Shown: positions 1-6,815 of the stretch, one piece after another
How positions within the stretch are numbered: position 1 is the stretch's first letter
Layout: each line of letters begins with the position of its first letter
Assembly (NCBI GenBank): GCA_025996815.1
Contig: BNTT01000053.1
Location: 1 to 18,109, forward strand
Reading direction: 5' to 3'
Source: Bacteroidia bacterium
Lineage (GTDB): Bacteria > Bacteroidota > Bacteroidia > Bacteroidales > Azobacteroidaceae
Length of the DNA stretch: 18,109 bases
Notes under the pieces: generated by a model
Told to the model about the DNA's origin: nothing
Seen by the model: only the letters and a program-made list of their open reading frames with translations
The model's database searches: none
Translations under genes and position numbers: made by a program

Positions 1-114
1 TAGTAACGATATCGTAAAAAACGTATCTGGGTGCCGCTATCTTTCTACCCTTTCCCGATTAGCTCACAAAAATACAAAATTTGTGAATAATCGACTCCTC
101 AACATTTCTCGCTG

Positions 115-122
115 CAAAGGTA
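115..122 (-). promoter_or_regulatory. Leftward Bacteroidota-type -7 element
   Basis: Reading the minus strand gives TACCTTTG, an exact match to the TAnnTTTG consensus. The sequence around it (cgctgcaaaggtac on the plus strand) is shared with the site upstream of the Rpn-type gene at 3332-3345. No clean TTTG lies 18-20 bases upstream; a TTTTC near 140-144 is the closest. It would drive a gene to the left of the window. Confidence 0.4.
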
Positions 123-268
123 CGAGGTGGTTTTGTTAAGAAAATTAGGTGGAAATGAGGTTTAAGAACTATCCTGTGGCAAGTTTTCATTTACCCACAC
201 CAACACATTATAGAACTATTTTTAATGCGTTGACCCTACGGCTCTTGGCAAATGTTTTTGCAATTTTT

Positions 269-298
269 TTTGATTGGACAAAAAAAATGCTAACTTTG
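269..298 (+). promoter_or_regulatory. tsaD promoter (TTTG / TAACTTTG)
   Basis: TTTG at 269-272 and TAACTTTG at 291-298 are separated by 18 bases, matching the Bacteroidota primary-sigma consensus. The start codon follows about 25 bases later with no Shine-Dalgarno sequence. Confidence 0.75.
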
Positions 299-323
299 CA
301 CCGGTTTTTGAAAAAACAGTGTG

Positions 324-1346
324 ATGGACAAAGTGATTTTGGGGATTGAATCGAGTTGCGACGACACTTCGGCGGCGGTGCTTTGCGATGGCGTGCTGCT
401 GTCGAATGTGATTGCCGGACAGACGGTGCACGAGGCGTATGGCGGCGTGGTGCCCGAACTGGCTTCGCGGGCGCATCAGCAAAATATCATTCCCGTTGTG
501 GCTCTGGCGATTAAGCAGGCAGGGGTTGCGAAAACGGATTTGTCGGCGATTGCTTTCACGCGCGGACCGGGGCTGCTGGGGTCACTGCTGGTGGGCACGT
601 CGTTTGCCAAAGGGCTGGCAACGGCTTTGAACATCCCGATGATTGAGGTCAATCACCTGCAAGCGCACGTGCTGGCGCATTTTATCCACCAAAAAGACAG
701 GGACTACGACCCGCCGAAATTCCCCTTTTTGTGCCTGCTGGTGTCCGGCGGCAATTCGCAAATCATCCTGGTGCGTGCCTGCAACGATATGGAAATCATC
801 GGGCAGACGATTGACGATGCTGCCGGCGAGGCGTTCGACAAGTGCGCAAAAGTGATGGGACTCCCCTACCCCGGCGGTCCCGTGATTGACAAACTGTCGA
901 AAGAGGGCAACCCGAAGGCATTTGCACTGAGCAAGCCGCAGATTGCAGGCTATGATTACAGTTTCAGCGGTCTGAAAACATCGTTTCTCTACCTCCTGCG
1001 CGACCGGCTGCGCGAAAATCCGCAGTTCGTCGAACAAAATCGCGCCGATTTGTGCGCCACATTGCAGGCTACTATCATTGAGATATTGCTGAACAAATTG
1101 GTGAAAGCGGCTAAGGATTTGAATATCAACGAAATAGCCATAGGCGGCGGGGTGTCTGCCAATTCCGGCTTGCGGCAGGCATTGACGGATGCCGCCGAAC
1201 GATACCGTTGGAAAATTCATCTGCCACCATTGGCTTTCACGACCGACAATGCGGCGATGGTGGCGATGGCGGGCACGTTCAAATATGAGCGTCAGGATTT
1301 TTGCCCGATGGAGGCGGTGCCTTTTTCGCGGGTGTCGGCGATGTAA
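324..1346 (+). CDS. tsaD: tRNA N6-adenosine threonylcarbamoyltransferase TsaD
   Basis: TsaD transfers the threonylcarbamoyl group from threonylcarbamoyl-AMP to A37 of ANN-decoding tRNAs in the cytoplasm, working with TsaB and TsaE. The protein is about 340 residues, the normal family length. It opens with ILGIESSCDDTS and carries the metal-binding HLQAH motif (His111 and His115 counted from the ATG), the SGGNS nucleotide-binding stretch near residue 141, FSGLKTS, and GGGVSAN near the C-terminus. I start at ATG 324, because homologues begin a few residues before ILGIE; an in-frame GTG at 321 would add one Met. It has its own promoter. Its last 55 bases overlap the 3' end of the convergent PfkB-type kinase, which is unusual for a conserved gene. 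Identification is firm. Confidence 0.96.
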   Translation: MDKVILGIESSCDDTSAAVLCDGVLLSNVIAGQTVHEAYGGVVPELASRAHQQNIIPVVALAIKQAGVAKTDLSAIAFTRGPGLLGSLLVGTSFAKGLATALNIPMIEVNHLQAHVLAHFIHQKDRDYDPPKFPFLCLLVSGGNSQIILVRACNDMEIIGQTIDDAAGEAFDKCAKVMGLPYPGGPVIDKLSKEGNPKAFALSKPQIAGYDYSFSGLKTSFLYLLRDRLRENPQFVEQNRADLCATLQATIIEILLNKLVKAAKDLNINEIAIGGGVSANSGLRQALTDAAERYRWKIHLPPLAFTTDNAAMVAMAGTFKYERQDFCPMEAVPFSRVSAM

Positions 1347-2233
1347 TTGTCCGGCGATTGGCACACTTCGGCGGCGAAAGCGTGGGCAGAGGCGATGAGC
1401 GCGTCCCAATCGCGCTCCGGCAGAGCAGTCAAATCGCCCCTCCGAATGCCGTTTCGCAGGAGGGCGCAGGTGAATCCCGCATTGAAATTGTCGCCCGCAC
1501 CAATCGTGCTCACCGGCTTCACGGGCTGCACCGGATAGGATTTTTCCAAATCGGGAGTGAACAAAAGCGTTTCTTTGGCACCCTGTGTTACAATCAGATT
1601 TTTGCAACGGGGCGCAATATACATATTATATATGTCGCGAATTTTTTCTTGCGGAAACAGCACCGACAAATCTTCGTCGGAGCACCGCACAACGGTCGAG
1701 AAGGCGATATTTTCCAAAAAAGCAGGCAGCAGCTCCGCCCGCTCGTTGGCGTGCGCCGCGCGAAAATTGATGTCGTAATAAATGATTGCCTGATGGCTTT
1801 GCGCCGCGGCAAGTCCCCCTTTTACCTGCGCTCTAATTTCGGGATTGACAACAAAATAGGAGCCAAAAATCACCACGTCATCGGCATTCACGGCGGGGAA
1901 AGCGACCGAGAGCCGTTTTTCGGGGAATTGGCGATAAAAACTGTAGGTTGCCTCACTGTTTTTGTCCAAAAAAGCGAGGGCGACGGGCGATTTGCCGTCA
2001 TCATAGAAATCCACATACTCGGAAGAAAGCCCATTGGCGAGCATAAAATCGCGAATGATAGCACCCACATGGTCGTTTCCCAACTCACTAACAAACAAGG
2101 TATTAAATCCGCACCGCGCCAGCGAAATCATACAATTGAACGTTGAGCCGCCGGGCACAGCCCTACGGGGTTGATTTTCCTGAAAAATCAGGTCTAAAAT
2201 CGTTTCGCCTATCCCAACTATCTTGCGCATCAT
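1292..2233 (-). CDS. PfkB-family carbohydrate kinase
   Basis: This is a ribokinase-like (PfkB) sugar kinase that would phosphorylate a sugar or sugar derivative using ATP. The 313-residue protein shows the N-terminal GIGE and the PGGSTFN glycine motif (residues 27-33). The C-terminal anion-hole and catalytic motif is STIGAGDNFNAGF, with Asp248 as the expected catalytic base. The usual leading Asp of DTxGAGD is Ser here. The fold ends around CQSPDNYI, and a tail of about 17 residues extends into the antisense of tsaD. Start: tandem ATGs at 2233 and 2230 are both possible, and the second matches homologues better. The gene begins 9 bases after the 3' end of tRNA-Arg, so it is probably co-transcribed with it. 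Substrate is not determinable; fructose or a related hexose is a guess from the family. Confidence 0.9.
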   Translation of the reverse strand: MMRKIVGIGETILDLIFQENQPRRAVPGGSTFNCMISLARCGFNTLFVSELGNDHVGAIIRDFMLANGLSSEYVDFYDDGKSPVALAFLDKNSEATYSFYRQFPEKRLSVAFPAVNADDVVIFGSYFVVNPEIRAQVKGGLAAAQSHQAIIYYDINFRAAHANERAELLPAFLENIAFSTVVRCSDEDLSVLFPQEKIRDIYNMYIAPRCKNLIVTQGAKETLLFTPDLEKSYPVQPVKPVSTIGAGDNFNAGFTCALLRNGIRRGDLTALPERDWDALIASAHAFAAEVCQSPDNYIADTREKGTASIGQKS

Positions 2234-2242
2234 CAGTAGTAG

Positions 2243-2314
2243 TACACCCTATGCGAATCGAACGCATATCGTAAGAACCGGAATCTTAAATTCTATCCAT
2301 TGAACTAAGGGTGC
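2243..2314 (-). tRNA. tRNA-Arg (anticodon CCG)
   Basis: On the minus strand the 72-base sequence folds into a full cloverleaf. The acceptor stem is GCACCCT with AGGGTGT (one terminal G-U pair). The D stem is GTTC/GAAT. The anticodon stem is TAAGA/TCTTA around the loop TTCCGGT, giving anticodon CCG. There is a four-base variable loop. The T stem is ATGCG/CGCAT around TTCGATT, and the discriminator is A. It reads CGG arginine codons. CCA is not encoded: the following bases are CT. It lies directly upstream of the PfkB-type kinase and behind a consensus promoter. Confidence 0.95.
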
Positions 2315-2329
2315 AATCGGTTTCGGGTG

Positions 2330-2359
2330 CAAAGGTACGAAAAAATTTTGAATTACAAA
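2330..2359 (-). promoter_or_regulatory. Promoter for tRNA-Arg and the PfkB-type kinase
   Basis: Minus-strand TTTG (plus positions 2356-2359) and TACCTTTG (2330-2337) are 18 bases apart, an exact match to the Bacteroidota consensus. The mature tRNA 5' end is 15 bases past the TTTG. The kinase downstream has no room for a separate promoter except inside the tRNA gene. Confidence 0.75.
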
Positions 2360-2396
2360 ATACAAAGCCGGTTAATTTTTTTTGGGGGAGAGGCAA

Positions 2397-3278
2397 TCAT
2401 TCCAACCTGATGCTTTTCAATTCTTCGGGGGAGAGTCCGGTTATTCTAATGACTAAGTCAAAGGACATCCCTTCCTGAATGCACTTTTGCGCAATTTCAT
2501 ACGTGTTTTGCTGTATGCCTTTTTGGATATTTTGCATACCTTGCTGGATGCCTTCTTGCAGGGCTTCTTCGCGGGCACACTCCACCTCACTTCGCACGTC
2601 GTTGTACTGCAACAGATTTTTTTTGTACGTTCTCATATCTTCGTCTTTTAAATTTTCAAATTCTGCTAATTCAAACAATTCATCGAACACTTCGCCTTGT
2701 ATTGCAGCCGGCTGCTCCTGCAACTCGGCTAAGTGTCTTAGGCAATATAGCCATTTATCAATGTCTGTCACTAATTCGTCCATTGTTTTGCTAAATTTCT
2801 TTAGCTCCACCGTGATAAACTGCAATTTGTCGCTTGACTTTGTCAATTTGTCCTCGTCCATCAGCGAATGGTAGCTGATGCATCGTTCATCGTCCGGACG
2901 CAAATCGAAATTTACGATGGAAATGATGTACAATGGCTTCAATTCAAAATCCCAATTGCCTTTTTTGGCTTGCTCCAAGATGGCTCGTGCCGCATAAGAC
3001 AGGGTTCTGTCCATGAAATGCTTTTGTTTACCCACTTGCATCTCAATCACGAATTGCTCGCCCGTTTCGTCCACGCAATACAAATCAAAAAACGCTTTTC
3101 TGTCCCCTTTGCGGCGACCTAACTGCTCCACATTGAGATAGTCGATGTCGACAATCGTCTTTCTCCCCCTAAAAATTGCATTCAAAAAGCTGATTAACAA
3201 CACTTTGTTTGCAAAAATGAATTTGAATGCAAAATCATTTTTTAAGTCCAAATAACGTCCAATTTCTACTGTTTTCAT
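2397..3278 (-). CDS. Rpn-family PD-(D/E)XK nuclease / putative transposase
   Basis: This belongs to the Rpn / PD-(D/E)XK nuclease 'putative transposase' family common in Bacteroidales. Characterised relatives are DNA endonucleases that promote RecA-independent recombination. The 293-residue protein has the N-terminal DFAFKFIF signature (15-22), then LLISFLNAIF (27-36). The core active-site residues are Asp65 in FFDLYC and Glu79 and Gln81 in IEMQV. The C-terminus (about 235-275) is a low-complexity series of GIQQGMQ/NIQKGIQQ-type units typical of the family's variable tail. Relative to homologues as I recall them, the segment between FKFIF and NKVLLIS looks a few residues short (usually FG plus several residues before NK). 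No terminal inverted repeats or target-site duplication are evident, so it is not demonstrably mobile. It sits between tRNA-Arg and mdh. Confidence 0.85.
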   Translation of the reverse strand: MKTVEIGRYLDLKNDFAFKFIFANKVLLISFLNAIFRGRKTIVDIDYLNVEQLGRRKGDRKAFFDLYCVDETGEQFVIEMQVGKQKHFMDRTLSYAARAILEQAKKGNWDFELKPLYIISIVNFDLRPDDERCISYHSLMDEDKLTKSSDKLQFITVELKKFSKTMDELVTDIDKWLYCLRHLAELQEQPAAIQGEVFDELFELAEFENLKDEDMRTYKKNLLQYNDVRSEVECAREEALQEGIQQGMQNIQKGIQQNTYEIAQKCIQEGMSFDLVIRITGLSPEELKSIRLE

Positions 3279-3336
3279 TAAAAAATATAATTAAATGTTT
3301 CAGCTTATTTAATCGCTTTGACTAAATAAATCGCTG

Positions 3337-3366
3337 CAAAGGTACAAAAAAAAATTCAATTACGAA
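3337..3366 (-). promoter_or_regulatory. Promoter of the Rpn-family gene
   Basis: Minus-strand TACCTTTG occupies plus positions 3337-3344. With an 18-base gap, the -33 position (3363-3366) reads TTCG rather than TTTG and falls inside the left arm of the palindrome at 3358-3407. The leader to the ATG at 3278 is about 50 bases. Confidence 0.55.
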
Positions 3367-3407
3367 TTAAAAGTTACGCTTTTTTTCGTAATTTTTAATT
3401 CGTAATT
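3358..3407. repeat. A+T-rich inverted repeat between rpn and mdh
   Basis: Arms 3358-3378 and 3387-3407 are reverse complements at 20 of 21 positions, around an 8-base loop (cttttttt). As RNA it would form a long hairpin. The right arm continues into a direct repeat of aattcgt. It lies between two divergent genes, so it is not a terminator for either. It could be a MITE-like or REP-like element or a regulatory hairpin. Confidence 0.85.
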
Positions 3408-3421
3408 CGTAATTCGTAATT
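3397..3421. repeat. Short tandem repeat of aattcgt
   Basis: Three perfect 7-base units (3397-3403, 3404-3410, 3411-3417) are followed by a partial fourth (aatt). The array overlaps the right arm of the palindrome and supplies the -33 region of the mdh promoter. Confidence 0.9.
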
Positions 3422-3435
3422 ATTTTGTAACTTTG
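3406..3435 (+). promoter_or_regulatory. mdh-fabD promoter
   Basis: TAACTTTG at 3428-3435 matches the -7 consensus. The -33 position, 18 bases upstream, is TTCG (3406-3409) inside the aattcgt repeat. The leader to ATG 3478 is about 40 bases and A+T-rich without a Shine-Dalgarno. Confidence 0.65.
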
Positions 3436-3477
3436 CAGCCAAATTCAAAATAATAAACATAAATAAAATTTTTAAAA

Positions 3478-4419
3478 ATGGCAAAAATTACTGTTGTAGG
3501 TGCAGGGAACGTAGGCGCGACCTGTGCAAATGTGTTAGCATTTCGTAAAATCGCTGACACGGTGGTCATGCTCGACGTGAAAGAGGGCGTGGCAGAAGGA
3601 AAAGCAATCGACATGATGCAGACGGCTCACACGCTGGGCTTTGAAACGAATGTGATTGGGGTAACAAACGATTATGCAGCCACCGCGGGGTCGGACGTGT
3701 ATATCGTAACGTCGGGTATTCCTCGCAAGCCGGGGATGACCCGTGAAGAGCTGATTGGCGTGAATGCCGGCATCGTTAAGACGGTGGTTAGCAGCTGCTT
3801 AAAGGTTTCTCCGAACGCTATTTTCATCATCATTTCCAACCCGATGGATACGATGACTTATCTGACATTGAAAGCAACGGGCTTGCCCAAAAATCGCGTC
3901 ATCGGGATGGGTGGCACATTGGACAGTTCGCGCTTCAAATATTATCTGTCCACCGCCCTGAAAGCCAACCCTGCGCAGGTAGAAGGCATGGTCATCGGCG
4001 GTCACGGCGACACCACGATGATTCCGCTGAAACGCTTGGCAACGCTCAACGGTCGCCCCGTTTCCGAATTGCTGAGCAGCGCGGAATTAGACAAAGTGGT
4101 GGCTGACACGATGGTTGGCGGTGCCACTCTGACCGGCTTGCTGGGCACATCGGCATGGTATGCTCCGGGTGCAGCAGGTGCCTACGTGGCAGAATCCATC
4201 GTGAACGATTACAAGCGCGTAATCCCCGCCTGCGTCTATCTCGAAGGCGAATACGGACAAAAAGACATCTGCATCGGCGCACCGGCAGTAATCGGTCGCA
4301 AAGGCGTGGAAAGCATCGTGGACTTGAAACTGAACGCGGAAGAAAAAGCGTTGTTTGAAAAGAGTGCCGATGCCGTCCGCAAAACCAACGATGTGCTCAA
4401 AGAAATTAAAGCACTGTAA
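3478..4419 (+). CDS. mdh: Malate dehydrogenase (LDH-like, NAD-dependent)
   Basis: It catalyses reversible oxidation of malate to oxaloacetate with NAD in the cytoplasm, serving the TCA cycle or its reductive branch in fermenting Bacteroidales. The 313-residue protein has the Rossmann motif GAGNVG (8-13) and Asp33 as NAD-selecting acid. The substrate-binding arginines are Arg83 and Arg89 in IPRKPGMTR, with Asn121 in ISNPMD and Arg152. The catalytic His176 sits in GGHGDT. Arg83 in place of the lactate-dehydrogenase Gln supports malate over lactate specificity. Length and motifs match the LDH-like MDH group (MDH type 3). Start ATG 3478 is the only sensible one, just before the Rossmann fold. The stop codon abuts the fabD ATG with no intervening base, so the two are co-transcribed and probably translationally coupled. 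Confidence 0.96.
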   Translation: MAKITVVGAGNVGATCANVLAFRKIADTVVMLDVKEGVAEGKAIDMMQTAHTLGFETNVIGVTNDYAATAGSDVYIVTSGIPRKPGMTREELIGVNAGIVKTVVSSCLKVSPNAIFIIISNPMDTMTYLTLKATGLPKNRVIGMGGTLDSSRFKYYLSTALKANPAQVEGMVIGGHGDTTMIPLKRLATLNGRPVSELLSSAELDKVVADTMVGGATLTGLLGTSAWYAPGAAGAYVAESIVNDYKRVIPACVYLEGEYGQKDICIGAPAVIGRKGVESIVDLKLNAEEKALFEKSADAVRKTNDVLKEIKAL

Positions 4420-5295
4420 ATGAAAGCAGCAGTATTTCCCGGACAGGGAGCGCAGTTTGTTGGCATGGGTAAGGATTTGTTTGAAAATTCTGCCCACGCC
4501 AAACAACTTTTTGAGCAGGCTAACGCCATTTTGGGGTTTCGCATCACCGATTTGATGTTTGCGGGCACGGACGAAGACCTTCGGCAGACCAAAGTGACCC
4601 AGCCCGCGGTATTTTTACACTCGGTGATTTCCGCATTGGTGCAAGGTACTGATTTTAAGCCGGATATGACTGCCGGACATTCGCTTGGCGAATTTTCTGC
4701 CCTCGTGATTGCCGGTGCGTTGTCGTTTGAAGACGGTGTGAAATTGGTCTATAAGCGCGCCCTCGCGATGCAGAAGGCTTGCGAAAAAACGCCCGGCACG
4801 ATGGCGGCGATTTTGGCTTTGCCCGATGCCACGATTGAGGAAGTCTGCCGTGGTATCAAGGATGTGGTGGTGGCAGCCAACTACAATTCGCCGGGTCAGG
4901 TGGTGATTTCCGGTTCTATTGCGGGCGTGGATGCCGCGTGCGAAAAACTGTTGGCGGCGGGCGCGAAGCGCGCGCTGAAACTTGCCGTTGGCGGTGCGTT
5001 TCACTCGCCATTGATGGAGCCTGCGCGCGAAGAATTGGCGGCTGCGATTGCTGCAACACCGATTGCCGCCCCGAAATGCCCCGTCTATCAGAATGTTACG
5101 GCTAAAGGCGAAACCAATCCCGACACCATCAAAGCCAACCTGATTGCCCAACTGACCGCTCCGGTCAAGTGGACACAATCGGTGCAGGCAATGGTTGCCG
5201 ACGGCGCAACGAGTTTCACGGAAATTGGTCCCGGCAATGTGTTGCAGGGCTTGATAAAAAAGATTAGTCCGGAAGCGGAATTGCTGCACGGATAA
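4420..5295 (+). CDS. fabD: Malonyl-CoA:ACP transacylase FabD
   Basis: It moves the malonyl group from CoA to acyl carrier protein, supplying extender units for fatty-acid synthesis in the cytoplasm. The 291-residue protein starts with FPGQGAQ (6-12). It has the nucleophile elbow GHSLGE with Ser88, Arg113 as the carboxylate-binding residue (in YKRALAMQ), and the catalytic His195 in GGAFHSPLM. Near the C-terminus it has FTEIGPGNVLQGL, all standard for the family. It begins on the base after the mdh stop. Downstream, only 13 bases separate its stop from that of the convergent cardiolipin synthase, and I see no terminator hairpin there. Confidence 0.96.
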   Translation: MKAAVFPGQGAQFVGMGKDLFENSAHAKQLFEQANAILGFRITDLMFAGTDEDLRQTKVTQPAVFLHSVISALVQGTDFKPDMTAGHSLGEFSALVIAGALSFEDGVKLVYKRALAMQKACEKTPGTMAAILALPDATIEEVCRGIKDVVVAANYNSPGQVVISGSIAGVDAACEKLLAAGAKRALKLAVGGAFHSPLMEPAREELAAAIAATPIAAPKCPVYQNVTAKGETNPDTIKANLIAQLTAPVKWTQSVQAMVADGATSFTEIGPGNVLQGLIKKISPEAELLHG

Positions 5296-5308
5296 CAAAC
5301 AGGACGGA

Positions 5309-6727
5309 TTACAGCAGCGGCGCAAACAGGCGCACAACCGACTCCAGCAGGCGTTTGAAATGGTTGCGCTTTTTCCATTCTTCGTAGCGGATTTCTTTGC
5401 TGTGCTTCAACTCTTCGCAGAAGATGGCTTTGTTTTGCAGGGCAACGTCGATGTCATACATATAACAATTGATTTCAAAGTTGGTTTCAAAACTGCGGAA
5501 ATCGAGGTTGCAGGAGCCTATCACGGATAAATTGTCGTCAGCCACCAGCGTTTTGGCGTGCACAAAACGACTTTGCAGTTCGTAGATGCGCATTCCGGCT
5601 CGCAGCAAATCTTCGTAATACGAATGCGCCGCCGGGTCGATGTAGGACGAATCCGACTTCCTCGACACCATCAATCGCACATCCACGCCGCTCAGCGCGG
5701 CAATCTGCAACGCCTCCAGCAGCGAATCGGTGGGCAAAAAATAGGGCGTTTGCAGATAAATATATTTTTTGGCATTCAGCACGATGCTAATCGTTGCCTG
5801 CAAGAGGTTGGAAAAGTCGCTGAACGGTCCGCCGGTCACAATCTGCATCAGATTATCGGTATATATTTCGGTGGGCGGAAAATATTTTTCGGGATTGGGG
5901 CATGTTTTGCCCGCCGCCACCCAATCGAGCAAAAAACTCGACTGCAAACCGTGCGCTCCCATACCTTCCACCCGCACGTGCCGGTCCATCCAGAACGAAT
6001 TTATCGAATAGTTGTTGGACACATTCATCCCGCCCACGTAGCCCACGTTGCCGTCGATGACCACCACTTTGCGGTGGTTGCGGTAGTTGATTTTGCTGCT
6101 TTGCAACAGTGGATAGCGCACGCCCATCAGCGATGTAACTTCCACGCCCGCTTCTTTCATCTCGTAAAAAAACTTGCGCGGCACCTGCCAATTTGCCATA
6201 TTGTCGTAAATAAAACGCACTTTTACGCCTTGCAGAGCCTTTTTCATCAGCACCGTTTTCACCAATTTGCCGGTCTCGTCGTTTTTAAAGATGAAAAACT
6301 CAAAGTGGATATGGTCTTTCGCGGCATCCAAATCGGCAATCAGCGCCTCAAACATCCGATTGCCGGATGAGATAAGTTCCACCTTACTGCCTTGCAGCAG
6401 TGGCGAGCGGTTGTTGCGCTTCAGCAAATTGATGAGATTGGTGTAGGCGGGCACTAAATCCGCATTTTTGTCGGGCACTAATTCCTTGAAACTCAATTCC
6501 TTGATTTTGTGATAGTAGTGGCGGGACACGAATTTGATTTTTCGGCGGTTCTGTCCAAACATATAATAGAAAATCAGTCCGACCACGGGTGCGAAAATCA
6601 GTATCAGGAGCCATCCTATCGTGCGTGGAGGGCTGGAGTTTCGCGTCAGCACAATCAAAATCGTGCCAACAATCAGCGTCAGATAGACCGCATAAAACAT
6701 CGTATGCCAAAACGTTGCTTCTTCCAT
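5309..6727 (-). CDS. cls: Cardiolipin synthase (phospholipase D superfamily)
   Basis: It condenses two phosphatidylglycerols, or a related phospholipid pair, into cardiolipin at the inner membrane. The 472-residue protein begins with two hydrophobic segments (about 8-27 and 36-57), as in ClsA-type enzymes. Two HKD motifs follow: NHRKVVVIDG (His218, Lys220, Asp225) and VHAKTLVADD (His390, Lys392, Asp397). Each is followed by the usual small-residue stretch (GGMN, GSCNLDFRS). Length is typical. The ATG is only 7 bases past the -7 element, so the message is probably leaderless or nearly so. It is divergent from the MCE gene and convergent with fabD, so three envelope-lipid genes are neighbours. 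Confidence 0.94.
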   Translation of the reverse strand: MEEATFWHTMFYAVYLTLIVGTILIVLTRNSSPPRTIGWLLILIFAPVVGLIFYYMFGQNRRKIKFVSRHYYHKIKELSFKELVPDKNADLVPAYTNLINLLKRNNRSPLLQGSKVELISSGNRMFEALIADLDAAKDHIHFEFFIFKNDETGKLVKTVLMKKALQGVKVRFIYDNMANWQVPRKFFYEMKEAGVEVTSLMGVRYPLLQSSKINYRNHRKVVVIDGNVGYVGGMNVSNNYSINSFWMDRHVRVEGMGAHGLQSSFLLDWVAAGKTCPNPEKYFPPTEIYTDNLMQIVTGGPFSDFSNLLQATISIVLNAKKYIYLQTPYFLPTDSLLEALQIAALSGVDVRLMVSRKSDSSYIDPAAHSYYEDLLRAGMRIYELQSRFVHAKTLVADDNLSVIGSCNLDFRSFETNFEINCYMYDIDVALQNKAIFCEELKHSKEIRYEEWKKRNHFKRLLESVVRLFAPLL

Positions 6728-6734
6728 TTGGGTG

Positions 6735-6766
6735 CAAATTTAGAACATTTCTTTGTAATAACCAAA
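6735..6766 (-). promoter_or_regulatory. cls promoter
   Basis: Minus-strand TAAATTTG (plus 6735-6742) matches TAnnTTTG. A TTTG-like -33 (plus 6763-6766) lies 20 bases upstream. Transcription would start within a few bases of the ATG at 6727. It physically interleaves with the divergent MCE promoter. Confidence 0.6.
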
Positions 6767-6782
6767 AAAAAGAGTACCTTTG
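6752..6782 (+). promoter_or_regulatory. Promoter of the MCE-family gene
   Basis: TTTG at 6752-6755 and TACCTTTG at 6775-6782 are 19 bases apart. An A-rich leader of about 30 bases runs to ATG 6816. Confidence 0.75.
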
Positions 6783-6815
6783 CGGGCTGAAAAGAACAAA
6801 AAAATTGTAAAAATA

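Larger units (their letters stand above)
1..320. other. Intergenic region upstream of tsaD, no confident gene
   Basis: No convincing gene lies here. A plus-strand frame is open from position 2 to a TAA at 137-139, but it has no Met start and no family resemblance that I recognise, and a leftward promoter-like site sits inside it. On the minus strand a 13-codon ORF runs from ATG at 105 to TGA at 64, just downstream of that promoter. It could be a leader peptide or chance. A 10-bp perfect palindrome (acgatatcgt) lies at 6-15. The left part may be the 5' leader of a leftward gene beyond the window. The right part (about 250-320) holds the tsaD promoter. Confidence 0.5.

Noticed and set aside
2..139. 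Open plus-strand frame entering from the left edge
   Set aside because: It spans only 45 codons, overlaps a leftward promoter and resembles no family I recognise; it is likely chance.
582..1607. Long minus-strand ORF (341 codons) opposite tsaD
   Set aside because: It is the antisense shadow of the well-supported tsaD and kinase genes; the protein is rich in Arg, His and Cys and has no family motif.
1301..2146. 281-codon plus-strand ORF opposite the PfkB-type kinase
   Set aside because: The minus-strand kinase has clear motifs (PGGSTFN, GAGDNF) in the same DNA; the plus-strand product shows none.
2243..3278. Integrative element at the tRNA-Arg gene
   Set aside because: I see no integrase, no duplicated tRNA 3' end and no terminal repeats; the Rpn-type gene alone is not evidence for an integrated island.
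3358..3421. CRISPR-like array in the repeated aattcgt stretch
   Set aside because: The units are 7 bases long and contiguous with no spacers; it is a simple tandem repeat joined to a palindrome.
4615..5337. 240-codon minus-strand ORF opposite fabD
   Set aside because: It is antisense to the conserved FabD catalytic core and has no recognisable features.
5558..6370. 270-codon plus-strand ORF opposite cls
   Set aside because: It is His/Gln-rich shadow sequence; both HKD motifs on the minus strand identify the real gene.
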